Under the pieces are notes generated by a model. The model ran no database searches, was not told where the DNA came from, and saw only the letters and a program-made list of their open reading frames with translations. From contig JAPCJP010000006.1 of NCBI GenBank assembly GCA_027886885.1, positions 15,455 through 69,659 of the forward strand: a stretch of DNA of 54,205 nucleotides, in the 5' to 3' direction. Each line of letters begins with the position of its first letter. The first letter of the stretch is position 1. The DNA is from Nitrososphaerota archaeon (lineage in GTDB: Archaea; Thermoproteota; Nitrososphaeria; Nitrososphaerales; Gagatemarchaeaceae). Positions 25,319 through 32,635 of this stretch are shown in pieces. The translations under genes were made by a program, and so were the position numbers.

Positions 25319-25786
25319 TCAGGCGGTGACCTCGAGCAGCCCGTCCTCCATGAACGGGTGGATGCTGCAGGGTACCTCGCAGAAGATGACGAAGCTTCCC
25401 GTCACGTTCGCCATGAAGCTGAAGGTCTGCACCTGGCCCGGTGCTATCGTGTTCGCTGCCCCAGGTAGGTAGTAGATTATGTTGAAGCTGTGGGCCTGGA
25501 CGTCGATGTTGCACACAGTGATGGTCACGTTGGTCCCCTGCGTCACGGTGATCAAGGGCCAAGGGTTGTTGGGTGCTCCGTGTCCTTTGCTGTTGTTGTA
25601 GCCCGTGCCATAGGTGGCGTCGTCGCTCGCGATGACCAGAAAACCGTTGGAAGGCTTGACGCACCCCGCCGGAAGGGAGACCGTCTCTGTCTTTCCCAGG
25701 CTGAAGAGGTACAGTCCGGCGACCGACGCGGCACCCACTATGGCCACGATGATGATGCCCAGGAGTATCTTTCGGTTCTGGCCCAT
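25319..25786 (-). CDS. Membrane-anchored CuA-like cupredoxin (COX2-type)
   Basis: 155 residues: one N-terminal membrane anchor (~7-27), then a single cupredoxin domain outside the cell. Candidate copper ligands are the His in AHSFNI and the C-terminal cluster FCEVPCSIHPFM (C-x3-C-x2-H-x2-M). Classical CuA has C-x3-C-x3-H-x2-M, one residue more between the second Cys and His. It could carry electrons to a terminal oxidase or act in copper handling. The ZIP-like transporter ends 12 nt upstream on the same strand, so these are likely one operon. No oxidase subunit I is present in the window. Confidence 0.8.
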   Translation of the reverse strand: MGQNRKILLGIIIVAIVGAASVAGLYLFSLGKTETVSLPAGCVKPSNGFLVIASDDATYGTGYNNSKGHGAPNNPWPLITVTQGTNVTITVCNIDVQAHSFNIIYYLPGAANTIAPGQVQTFSFMANVTGSFVIFCEVPCSIHPFMEDGLLEVTA

Positions 25787-25798
25787 GAGGTCGCCGTC

Positions 25799-26608
25799 TT
25801 ACGAGTGCAGAAGCGCCGCCAGATAAAGGAAGGTGAAGCCGACAAGCACGGCGATGGCGACCTTCGTCGAGTCGTAGCGCAAGGAACCCGATGACTGGAA
25901 CAGGGGCCCAACGAGCCTCAGGAGCGCGTAGACGGAGGTCCCGAGACCAAGGGCGAAGATGTAGGTGAAGTCGGCGTTGGGGTAGACCTGGACCAGATAG
26001 TAAGCGGCACCGCCTCCGATTATCCCTGGCAGAGAGAATGCGACGGCGAGTACTATCAGGTCCCTCAATCTACCAACCGAGTCCTTTGCGTGGTCCTTCG
26101 CATAGACCCAATAGGCCGCACCCACCATCATGGGCTCGAGGGCCTTGTGGATTACGAAGGCGGCGCCTGCCGCAGCGCCTCCAAAGGCGTCCAAGATGTT
26201 TGTGCTGCTACTCAGGGCCGCCGTCGACCCGATCGCCGCTCCCTCCCCGAACCCGTGTATCCCGACCGCAATCGCTACGAGTATCGGCACGGCGAAGTCT
26301 GCTCGTTCCCCGGACGCTGGCGCGGCGAAGAGATTCCTGTCCAGTGATAGCATCCCGATGAGCCCCGCAGCGAAGACCACCCACAGTACTAGATGCCATA
26401 CGTTGCCGCCCAGGCCTTGCTGGAGGTCGAGATAGGAGGCGTCGCCTATGGTATCGGTGAAGAACCAGAGGTATATCCCGACCGTGAAGGCTGCAAGGTA
26501 CCGGGCGCTGACGAATCTCGCGGCCAGCGATATCAATAGGAGTGCGAGGATTGCAGGAAGTATCAGGGAGCCGAGGACCGCACCAAAGGTTAGCCCGAAG
26601 CCTAACAT
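25799..26608 (-). CDS. ZIP-family-like divalent metal transporter
   Basis: 269 residues, about eight hydrophobic segments. The metal-site helices are recognisable: HGFGEGAAIGS in TM4 and HKALEPMMVGA in TM5, matching the HNxxEG-like and HxxxE patterns of ZIP proteins. Family members move zinc, iron or other divalent metals into the cytosol. TM4 has Gly in place of the usual Asn, which may alter selectivity. ATG start at 26608, followed at 12 nt by the CuA-like cupredoxin, so a link to copper or iron supply is plausible. Confidence 0.75.
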   Translation of the reverse strand: MLGFGLTFGAVLGSLILPAILALLLISLAARFVSARYLAAFTVGIYLWFFTDTIGDASYLDLQQGLGGNVWHLVLWVVFAAGLIGMLSLDRNLFAAPASGERADFAVPILVAIAVGIHGFGEGAAIGSTAALSSSTNILDAFGGAAAGAAFVIHKALEPMMVGAAYWVYAKDHAKDSVGRLRDLIVLAVAFSLPGIIGGGAAYYLVQVYPNADFTYIFALGLGTSVYALLRLVGPLFQSSGSLRYDSTKVAIAVLVGFTFLYLAALLHS

Positions 26609-26658
26609 CGCCCATAGTGTGGTCGGCGGAAGATTAACCTTTGTGGCTCAAACACGAG

Positions 26659-27171
26659 TCAGAGGTCCCATAGGTCGATGAACCCCTCGGTCGCGAGAGA
26701 GACCCATCCCTGGGTGAGCGCGGTCAGCAATTGCGAGGCTCCTTCCGGGTCCTTTATGCGATATACGATGCGACCGTCCACTGCTGAGGTACGTTCCACA
26801 AGATGCGTTCGGGTGAGCAGGGCGAGGCACTCGGTCGTGGTACTACCCGGCAGGTCGACCATCTTCGATATGTCACCATGCGTCGGCTCAACCCCGAGGT
26901 CCAGAAGCGACCGGAGGACGGTTCTGACGGACTTGCTCTGCAGGCAGTTGAACACGCCCTTCATTTCCTCGGTGGTACCCACGGGATAGAGGCGGTCGTA
27001 GTGCCCCTTCTTGGAGCGGAGGATCTGGCCGTCTCTCTCAAGGTTGTCCACGTGGTACCTTGCTGTGCTGAAAGAGGTACCGAGTATTCTCTGAACCATC
27101 CTCAGGTGTATCCCCGGAATTAGGAGGACGACCTGTTTGACCCTGATGCGGTTGAGGTTGTCCGAGCTCAT
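26659..27171 (-). CDS. Winged-helix transcriptional regulator (ArsR/MarR-like, tandem HTH)
   Basis: 170 residues with two predicted HTH regions: residues ~20-65 (GIHLRMVQRILGTSFSTARYHVDNLERDG) and ~85-130 (HGDISKMVDLPGSTTTECLALLTRTHLVER). This double winged-helix layout is common in archaeal regulators. No metal-binding Cys/His cluster is clear. It sits 50 bp upstream of the ZIP gene on the same strand and may regulate the metal/cupredoxin block. ATG start at 27171. Confidence 0.75.
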   Translation of the reverse strand: MSSDNLNRIRVKQVVLLIPGIHLRMVQRILGTSFSTARYHVDNLERDGQILRSKKGHYDRLYPVGTTEEMKGVFNCLQSKSVRTVLRSLLDLGVEPTHGDISKMVDLPGSTTTECLALLTRTHLVERTSAVDGRIVYRIKDPEGASQLLTALTQGWVSLATEGFIDLWDL

Positions 27172-27238
27172 GTCCTGCCAGTCCTTCTCTCGAGAGCCTC
27201 GGATAGTGACGTTGGGCCTATTATCTCTCGCGCCACGA

Positions 27239-27982
27239 CTAGACCACCGTCAGCTCTCCACCCTGGAGGTACAAATGGATTGGGCATGGGATCGAACAGT
27301 AGATCAGGAAACCCCCCTTCACGTCGGCGAGGAAACTCACCGTGAGAGCTTGGCCGGGAGCGATGGTCTCCACCTTCCCCTGGAGATAGTGTACTATCTG
27401 GAAGCCTATGGAAGCCTGATAGGTGTTGCAGATTGTGATGGTCACGTTCGAGCCCTGCGGTATGTCCATCACAGGCCAGCTCTGGACCGGCGCCCCGTGC
27501 CCAACGCTGTCATTGTAGCCGAGGGAGCTAGCGACAATCAGGAAGCCGTCCGAGGGCTTTGAGCACATCGCTGGAAGGCCACCTGCCGACCCGCTCTGGC
27601 TGCCGACGTTTGAAAGATAAGTCCCTGTGACCAGCAGACCAAGGCCGAGGATAGCCACGGGGACCAATACTTTGAGGCCACTCCTGAATCTTGAGGACCA
27701 CAGAAGCGCCGTAAGGAACCCGAGGACCATCAAGAACTCAAGGGAAGGGATGAGGTAGAGTTCGACGGTCTCGACCGTCGCCGGCCCGATGCCGGCGTAA
27801 AGTTCCAGGACGAGGGTGCTCGCGGAGGCCGCGCACAGGCAGACGAAGGCCACCGCGAGGGCGACGTAGCGCCCTTCTGACCGCCTAGTGTAAGCGTTGA
27901 TCGAGAACAACATGAGCGCTACTGATATCGCGACCAGCGCCAACTGAAGCGCGTCCCCGGAATAGAGCGCGAGCCCGATCAA
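27239..27982 (-). CDS. Multi-spanning membrane protein with C-terminal degenerate CuA-like cupredoxin domain
   Basis: 247 residues. About four hydrophobic segments occupy residues 1-125, followed by a cupredoxin domain closely similar to that of the gene at 25319 (shared blocks: LPAMCSKPSDGFLIVAS, GHGAPVQSWPV, TIAPGQ). The ligand cluster reads YCSIPCPIHLYL, so the axial Met of the paralogue is Leu, and the first His (AHSF in the paralogue) is SIGF here. Loss of two ligands suggests altered or absent copper binding. TTG start at 27982. Probably arose by duplication and fusion to a membrane domain. Confidence 0.78.
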   Translation of the reverse strand: MIGLALYSGDALQLALVAISVALMLFSINAYTRRSEGRYVALAVAFVCLCAASASTLVLELYAGIGPATVETVELYLIPSLEFLMVLGFLTALLWSSRFRSGLKVLVPVAILGLGLLVTGTYLSNVGSQSGSAGGLPAMCSKPSDGFLIVASSLGYNDSVGHGAPVQSWPVMDIPQGSNVTITICNTYQASIGFQIVHYLQGKVETIAPGQALTVSFLADVKGGFLIYCSIPCPIHLYLQGGELTVV

Positions 27983-28151
27983 GTTGTTCCGCAGGCTCTA
28001 GGTCGCAAATTTAAGGCTGCTGAGATTTCGGAGATTGATCCACAAGCTTTGCCTCTTTGATTACCCCAAGACTGAGCCGGTCATAATCGGCTCGATGGAC
28101 TGACTTTCAGCCGTCCGCGCTCGTATTCGTAACGGGATAATATGGGCAGGA

Positions 28152-28162
28152 TTATTAATATA
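28152..28162 (+). promoter_or_regulatory. TATA-like element for the tandem rhodanese gene
   Basis: TTATTAATATA lies ~25-34 nt upstream of the ATG at 28186, in an unusually AT-rich 60-bp stretch. Position fits a leaderless transcript. The rest of the 28000-28150 gap shows nothing else recognisable. Confidence 0.5.
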
Positions 28163-28185
28163 GCGAATATAAGCCCGGTGATATT

Positions 28186-29043
28186 ATGAGCAACGCTCAA
28201 CAATACGCGCACCCCGAGGTGCTCGTAGACACTAACTGGGTGCTCGAGCACCACAAAGATGCAAACGTGCGCATAGCGGAGGTCGACTACGACCCGGCCG
28301 CAAACTACGCCGTGGGCCACATCCCGGGCGCGGTCCTCTTCGACTGGAAGAAGGACATCAACGACCCGCTCAGGAGAGACATCCTCAGCAAGGAACAGCT
28401 CGAGGCGCTCTTCGGAAATTCCGGCATAACCAAGGACACCTGGGTCATTCTATATGGCGACTTCAACAACTGGTTCGCCGCGTTCGCGTTCTGGACCTTC
28501 AAGTATTACGGCGTAGAGAAGGTCAAGATCCTCAACGGGGGAAGAAAGAAGTGGCTCCTCGAAGACAAACCGGTAACCAAGGACGTGCAGACCTATCCAA
28601 AGACCGACTTCAAGGCGTCGAACCCCAACGAGAAGTTGAGGGTCTTCAGAGATGATGTTTCACATGCTCTTGGCAAGCACGACAAGGTCCTCGTCGATGT
28701 GAGGGGGCCCAAGGAGTTCAGCGGCGAGATCCTGGCGCCTCCAGAGTATCCCACCGAGCACGCGCAGAGAGGTGGGCACATCCCCGGTGCCAAGAACATC
28801 CCATGGGGCCAGACGGTCAACGACGCCGATGGGACCTTCAAGACCAAGGAGGAGATCTCAGCGCTCTACCTGCCCAAGGGTGTGACCGCTGACAAGGAAG
28901 TCATCACCTACTGCAGAATCGGCGAAAGGTCGTCCCACAGCTGGTTCGTCCTGACCTATCTCCTGGGGTACACGAATGTGAGGAACTACGACGGTTCCTG
29001 GACCGAATGGGGCAACTCAATCCGGTCACCGATAGAGAAGTGA
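28186..29043 (+). CDS. Thiosulfate/3-mercaptopyruvate sulfurtransferase (tandem rhodanese)
   Basis: 285 residues in two rhodanese modules. The first (~10-130) is catalytically inactive, ending near ILNGGRKKWLLEDK; the second (~150-280) carries the active-site loop CRIGERSS with the persulfide Cys at ~residue 243. EVDYDPAANYAVGHIPGA and VDVRGPKEFSGE are characteristic of the family. It transfers sulfane sulfur from thiosulfate to a thiol or cyanide acceptor in the cytosol. CRIGERSS is the form usual in thiosulfate-type actinobacterial and archaeal enzymes. It has its own promoter and is followed by two hairpins and a T-tract. Confidence 0.92.
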   Translation: MSNAQQYAHPEVLVDTNWVLEHHKDANVRIAEVDYDPAANYAVGHIPGAVLFDWKKDINDPLRRDILSKEQLEALFGNSGITKDTWVILYGDFNNWFAAFAFWTFKYYGVEKVKILNGGRKKWLLEDKPVTKDVQTYPKTDFKASNPNEKLRVFRDDVSHALGKHDKVLVDVRGPKEFSGEILAPPEYPTEHAQRGGHIPGAKNIPWGQTVNDADGTFKTKEEISALYLPKGVTADKEVITYCRIGERSSHSWFVLTYLLGYTNVRNYDGSWTEWGNSIRSPIEK

Positions 29044-29095
29044 GCTAGGGCTCACTTCCAATCCCGCCCCAGTGGCGGGCCTTTCCCTCTTTTCC
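29038..29095 (+). terminator. Tandem hairpins plus T-rich tract after the rhodanese gene
   Basis: A perfect 8-bp stem, AAGTGAGC / GCTCACTT with loop TAGG (29038-29057), overlaps the stop codon. A second 6-bp stem CCCGCC / GGCGGG (29063-29079) follows, then a pyrimidine tract CTTTCCCTCTTTTCC. Archaeal termination relies mainly on T-tracts; hairpins may stabilise the 3' end. It lies between convergent genes. Confidence 0.6.
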
Positions 29096-29107
29096 GGCGA
29101 GGAGGTA

Positions 29108-30076
29108 TTACTTCTCCGGCTGTTCGGCGATCGTAAGAGCCCCGCCTATCATCGCCACGGCGAATGCTAGGTCTATGAGCTCTCCCCCGGTCCTCGCGAG
29201 CGCTATGAGGGATAGTGCGATGATTAGGACGCCGAGCGGGACCCTTTTGTCCTTCCAAGACCGCGCGAGCAGTGAGAAGTAGACGATTAGCCCCCCTAGC
29301 ACCGCCCCTTCGAGCTCTCCGATCCCTCCAATCAGGTCGGTCTGGAAGGAGAGCCAGTCGAGGGCCGTGAGATAGAGCGCACCGACGGCAACCAGGACCC
29401 CTCCGATGAAGGAGAAGGCGTACGCTGGGTCGGACTTCATCGCGTTCACCCCGTTCTCTTCATACCACCTCCCAAGCCAGTTCCCAAAGGCGCCCCGCAG
29501 GCCCGGGAGGTTGCCTCCCTCGCCGGAGGAAGCCAAGGAACGCCTGTAGACATCCCTTGCCAGAAAGAGGCCCAAGATCACGCCGGGAATGACGAAAGCA
29601 AGAATCTCGAGTTCTTTGGTAATCAACCCAGGGTAAGGGTTCGGGCCTGCGGTAGTCACGGTGATGGAGGAATTTCCTGTCGGGATCGTCACGGTGGAGG
29701 TCGACTCCCTGGCAGGGATGACGTTGAAAATGAGGTAGTGGCCTGCGAATAGATAGGCGATGTAGATCAGAGGGAAAATGAGCCAGTTCCATCCGAAGGG
29801 CTTCTCGACCTTTGCTCGAAAGTATCCCGTTCCCCAGAAGAAAAAGTTCAGTGCGGCAGCCTGCAGGCCCCTGTCGATGGATTTGACCTGACCCTCTGTC
29901 AGTGGTGCCACAGCCTTCGGTGTCGGTTCGCTGGTGGCCGCGACTGGAGGCAAGGTGTTGGCGCCGGAAGTCGAGACTCCCTGGGCGGCCGTCGCGCTTC
30001 CGCAGTAAGGACAGAAACTCACCTGGTCATCGATGCTCTTGCCGCAGCTAGGGCAGAATTGCAAGCTACCGCACAA
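29108..30076 (-). CDS. Zinc-ribbon membrane protein of unknown function
   Basis: 322 residues. The N-terminal ~30 residues are a zinc ribbon (FCPSCGKS then FCPYCGSA, two CxxC pairs). A Pro/Ala/Thr-rich linker follows, then about six hydrophobic segments. Between the second and third there is an extracytoplasmic Ser/Thr-rich loop. Such zinc-ribbon plus membrane-domain proteins are common in archaea without a set function. GTG start at 30076. No operon partner is obvious. Confidence 0.7.
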   Translation of the reverse strand: MCGSLQFCPSCGKSIDDQVSFCPYCGSATAAQGVSTSGANTLPPVAATSEPTPKAVAPLTEGQVKSIDRGLQAAALNFFFWGTGYFRAKVEKPFGWNWLIFPLIYIAYLFAGHYLIFNVIPARESTSTVTIPTGNSSITVTTAGPNPYPGLITKELEILAFVIPGVILGLFLARDVYRRSLASSGEGGNLPGLRGAFGNWLGRWYEENGVNAMKSDPAYAFSFIGGVLVAVGALYLTALDWLSFQTDLIGGIGELEGAVLGGLIVYFSLLARSWKDKRVPLGVLIIALSLIALARTGGELIDLAFAVAMIGGALTIAEQPEK

Positions 30077-30173
30077 TGAGCGCAGTGAAGCACTATAAGC
30101 ATTCGGAGGGTCGATGTGACGAGCTGTCAGGGAGGGCTCAGCGCGGACTGCGGTCGTCCGAAAGCACGCGACA

Positions 30174-30839
30174 CTAGCGAATCTTCTTCACGATAAAGTG
30201 GAAGAGATTGGCTTCCTTCCGTGTCTCGATCAGCTTCTGTCCCGTCCTTTCGCTCCACGTTATCAGCTCTATCTCCGCGGTGACATCGTCAGAGACCAGG
30301 TGCACAACGGTCCCGACCGGTGAGCGCGCGATGAGCTCGTCCAGCTTCACCAGTACCCCTGCGCACTCCGAGCCGATCTCGAACATCTCGTAGTCGGGGA
30401 ACGCGTCGAAACACCTCACCTTGAGCCTATTCACCTTCTCCGCCAGTGCCTCTGATGCCGAGCTGATGGACTTCAGCCCCGCTCGCTCGTCATCGAGCCG
30501 CGAGGGGCGAATCTTTGCAAGCCAGCCCGCACCATAGGGGTCGGTATTCACCAGCTTGGGGGTCGCCTTTAGCTCCGGATTGACCTCCACCACCACTCCG
30601 CTCAGAGGGGAGCGCACGACATCGAAGTGACGTGGGCCTTCCGTGGCGCCTAGGCCCATGCCCCGTTCCAGGACCGTCCCGGCCGGCTTGAGCGAGACTG
30701 AGGTGAGGACCCCGCTGAGCCAAGCTCTCACGGTATCCACACCGACGACGTATAGGTCCCCCTCCGCCCTCACCCATACATCACGTGGGACATCGTACGA
30801 GACGTCGTCTGCGAAGAGACACCCGCTTATCTTCTGCAC
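30174..30839 (-). CDS. GcvH-like domain fused to a TusA-like sulfur-carrier domain
   Basis: 221 residues. Residues ~15-115 match the glycine-cleavage H protein fold: DVWVRAEGDLYVVGVDTVRAWL, RSPLSGVVVEVNPELKATP and NTDPYGAGWLAKI. The lipoyl-Lys site (ESVKA in GcvH) reads TEGPRH, so the modifiable Lys is absent. Residues ~138-221 resemble TusA: ECAGVLVKLDELIA corresponds to the CPxP helix, and TWSERTGQKLIE to the C-terminal part. TusA passes persulfide sulfur; H-like proteins carry lipoyl-bound intermediates and are also used in sulfur oxidation. The fusion suggests a sulfur-handling protein with a non-lipoylated scaffold (inference). GTG start at 30839; Elp3 ends 11 nt upstream, so one transcript is likely. 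Confidence 0.7.
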   Translation of the reverse strand: MQKISGCLFADDVSYDVPRDVWVRAEGDLYVVGVDTVRAWLSGVLTSVSLKPAGTVLERGMGLGATEGPRHFDVVRSPLSGVVVEVNPELKATPKLVNTDPYGAGWLAKIRPSRLDDERAGLKSISSASEALAEKVNRLKVRCFDAFPDYEMFEIGSECAGVLVKLDELIARSPVGTVVHLVSDDVTAEIELITWSERTGQKLIETRKEANLFHFIVKKIR

Positions 30840-30850
30840 GAGAATCGTCC

Positions 30851-32464
30851 CTAGGTCAATGGCTTAAGTGGCTTACCCATGTAAGGACCCACTTCTGAGT
30901 AACCGAACCTACGATAGTAGTCTCTCGTCCCCACGGCGCTCGTGACGAGGAGGCGCTTTGCATCGAACTCTTCGCGCGCGACCGTCTCCATCTCCCGAAG
31001 GAGGGCGGCGCCTAGTCCCCGGTGCTGCCAGGCTTCCTCGTTCTTCTGACCGACCGCGACCACCCTCCCATAGACCTTGAGCTCGCGCAAGACACAAGAC
31101 CCATCCATCTCCTTCCGGTGCGCCTTCTCTGAGGGTCTCCGCATGCGGGCGAACCCCGCTATCTTGTTCGCCTTCGCATACTCGAACGAGGCAAAGACCT
31201 CGGTGCCGCCAGAAGCCGCGTACTCTTGTTTGGTAAGGACCAATTCGTCGTTTGCGAGGTCGGCCGGGAGGTCCAGCGCCACCTCTCTGCAACGGATGCA
31301 CCCGCACTGGTGCCCCATCTCGGCGGCCCTCCTCAGGACCAGTTCGCGGAGGTTCCCGGCGTCTGCTCCGCCGCGGATGTCCTTCTCTGGGATCTCGCGC
31401 ATTATCCTCATTATCCTGTGCCAACGCGGCACATATCGCTTCATCTCCGCGAGCAGGTCGACCACAAGGGCGAGGTCGTAGGGCTTGTACCGGCCGCTCG
31501 CTTGCATCCTCTCGAGCGCGGTCTCTCGCACGACCAGCGTCGGGTAGAGCTTGCTCATGTCGGGACGGAAGGCTTCGTCTTCGAAGAGCCTCCTGAGGTC
31601 ACCCATGTCCTCTTCCGGCGTCGCACCTGGCAGGCCCGGCATCATGTGAGCGCAGACCTTCAGGCCCGCATCCCTAGCCACCGCGAAGGCGTCCACAGAG
31701 TCCTGGACCGTGTGTCCCCTGTTGCTCAGCCTTAGGGGTTCGTCGTGAAGGGACTGGACCCCTATCTCGAGCCGCGTCACCCCATAGGTGAGCATGAGGT
31801 CGATGTGCTCGGGTCTGCACCAATCGGGCTTCGACTCGATGGTGAGCCCGACGCAGCGGCTCGAGGCGGTCTCGTTCGCCCGCTGGGCCTCCAGCAGCGT
31901 GGCCGACCGGAAACCGTTGAGCCCATCGTATACGCTCTTGACGAATGGCTCCTGGTAACTCATCGGGAGGGCGATGAACGTCCCTCCCTCGATTATCGTC
32001 TCCGCCTTAGACGTGGAGTGCCCCTTCTCGTAGTACTTTCTCAGGGACCGCCTCGCCTGCAGGTAGGGGTCGTAATCCAGCCCCTTCGCTATCCTCTGGC
32101 TGGGCCCGTCCGGCATGTAGCTCTGGGGCGTCCCCAGCCTGGGGCCGCCGGGACAGAAGACGCACGTACCATGGGGACAGACGAAGGGCGCTGAGAAGAC
32201 AGTGACTATGATGATGCCGGACGCGCTTCTTCGTGGATGGATTCGGAGCAACTCACCCCAGCGCTGGCGCTCGCCCTCCGGGAGGGCCATGAGGACGGCT
32301 GAGTTAGAGATGAACTTTCCGAGTTTGCGCTCGATGACGACCTCCCTCTTCATTCGTTCGAGTGTCTTTCGATCCTTTATCTCGTCTGCGAGAATAAGAG
32401 CCGCGACCGCTCCGGCCGCAGCCCTTTCAGCTTCGGAGTCTGACTGCCTTAGACTCTCTGCCAA
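30851..32464 (-). CDS. elp3: Elp3-like tRNA uridine(34) acetyltransferase (radical SAM + GNAT)
   Basis: 537 residues. The radical SAM domain has its 4Fe-4S Cys in CPHGTCVFCPGGPR (C-x4-C-x2-C), and the C-terminal GNAT domain has QHRGLGAALLREME for acetyl-CoA. The enzyme makes carboxymethyl/5-modified uridine at the tRNA wobble position. A Cys-rich CGCIRCREV between the domains is the usual Elp3 zinc element. The start TTG at 32464 overlaps the last 16 nt of eS30 in another frame, so the two genes are co-transcribed; a later start would also keep the radical SAM site. Confidence 0.92.
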   Translation of the reverse strand: MAESLRQSDSEAERAAAGAVAALILADEIKDRKTLERMKREVVIERKLGKFISNSAVLMALPEGERQRWGELLRIHPRRSASGIIIVTVFSAPFVCPHGTCVFCPGGPRLGTPQSYMPDGPSQRIAKGLDYDPYLQARRSLRKYYEKGHSTSKAETIIEGGTFIALPMSYQEPFVKSVYDGLNGFRSATLLEAQRANETASSRCVGLTIESKPDWCRPEHIDLMLTYGVTRLEIGVQSLHDEPLRLSNRGHTVQDSVDAFAVARDAGLKVCAHMMPGLPGATPEEDMGDLRRLFEDEAFRPDMSKLYPTLVVRETALERMQASGRYKPYDLALVVDLLAEMKRYVPRWHRIMRIMREIPEKDIRGGADAGNLRELVLRRAAEMGHQCGCIRCREVALDLPADLANDELVLTKQEYAASGGTEVFASFEYAKANKIAGFARMRRPSEKAHRKEMDGSCVLRELKVYGRVVAVGQKNEEAWQHRGLGAALLREMETVAREEFDAKRLLVTSAVGTRDYYRRFGYSEVGPYMGKPLKPLT

Positions 32465-32635
32465 TTCTGGCCGGGCTTTCTCTTCAGGGTGAATCGCTTC
32501 ACGTAACTACGTCTGTTCCTGACCTTCGGGATCTTCCCTTTGTGGACCTTACCTTCTATCTTGGGAGTCTGACCGCGGACTTGAGGGTGCCATTAGGCAT
32601 TTCCCCGCCTTGGTAAGACTACCGTGCGTTGGCGT
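32449..32635 (-). CDS. rps30e: Ribosomal protein eS30, split by a 19-nt bulge-helix-bulge intron; probable ACG start
   Basis: Two exons: 32635-32601 and 32581-32449. Exon 1 reads (ACG)PTHGSLTKAGK with the last codon split by the intron, exon 2 continues VRGQTPKIEGK, ending in PGQNWQRV. Spliced length is 55 aa, normal for archaeal eS30, a small-subunit protein. Unspliced, the frame runs into stops within ~20 codons after the insertion. The Met position is ACG; upstream in frame is TAA two codons before, so no standard start is available. GAGGTG lies 9 nt before the ACG. The endonuclease ORF overlaps the first 17 nt, and Elp3 begins inside the last codons. An alternative is that a further upstream intron supplies the start codon. 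Too short for a simple ORF scan. Confidence 0.85.
32582..32600 (-). other. 19-nt archaeal bulge-helix-bulge (BHB) intron in eS30
   Basis: On the minus strand: outer helix GGC/GUC (3 bp, one G-U); central helix GGGG/CCCU (4 bp, one G-U); 5' bulge AAA; 3' bulge CAA; inner helix UGCC/GGCA (4 bp) closed by a UAAU loop. Both bulges are 3 nt on opposite strands and separated by exactly 4 bp, the canonical hBHBh' motif cut by archaeal splicing endonuclease. Cutting after the second base of each bulge (AA^A and CA^A) removes 19 nt and joins GGGAA with AGTC, giving codons for G-K-V, exactly the eS30 family sequence. Introns in archaeal protein genes are rare (cbf5 is the best-known case). Confidence 0.85.
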
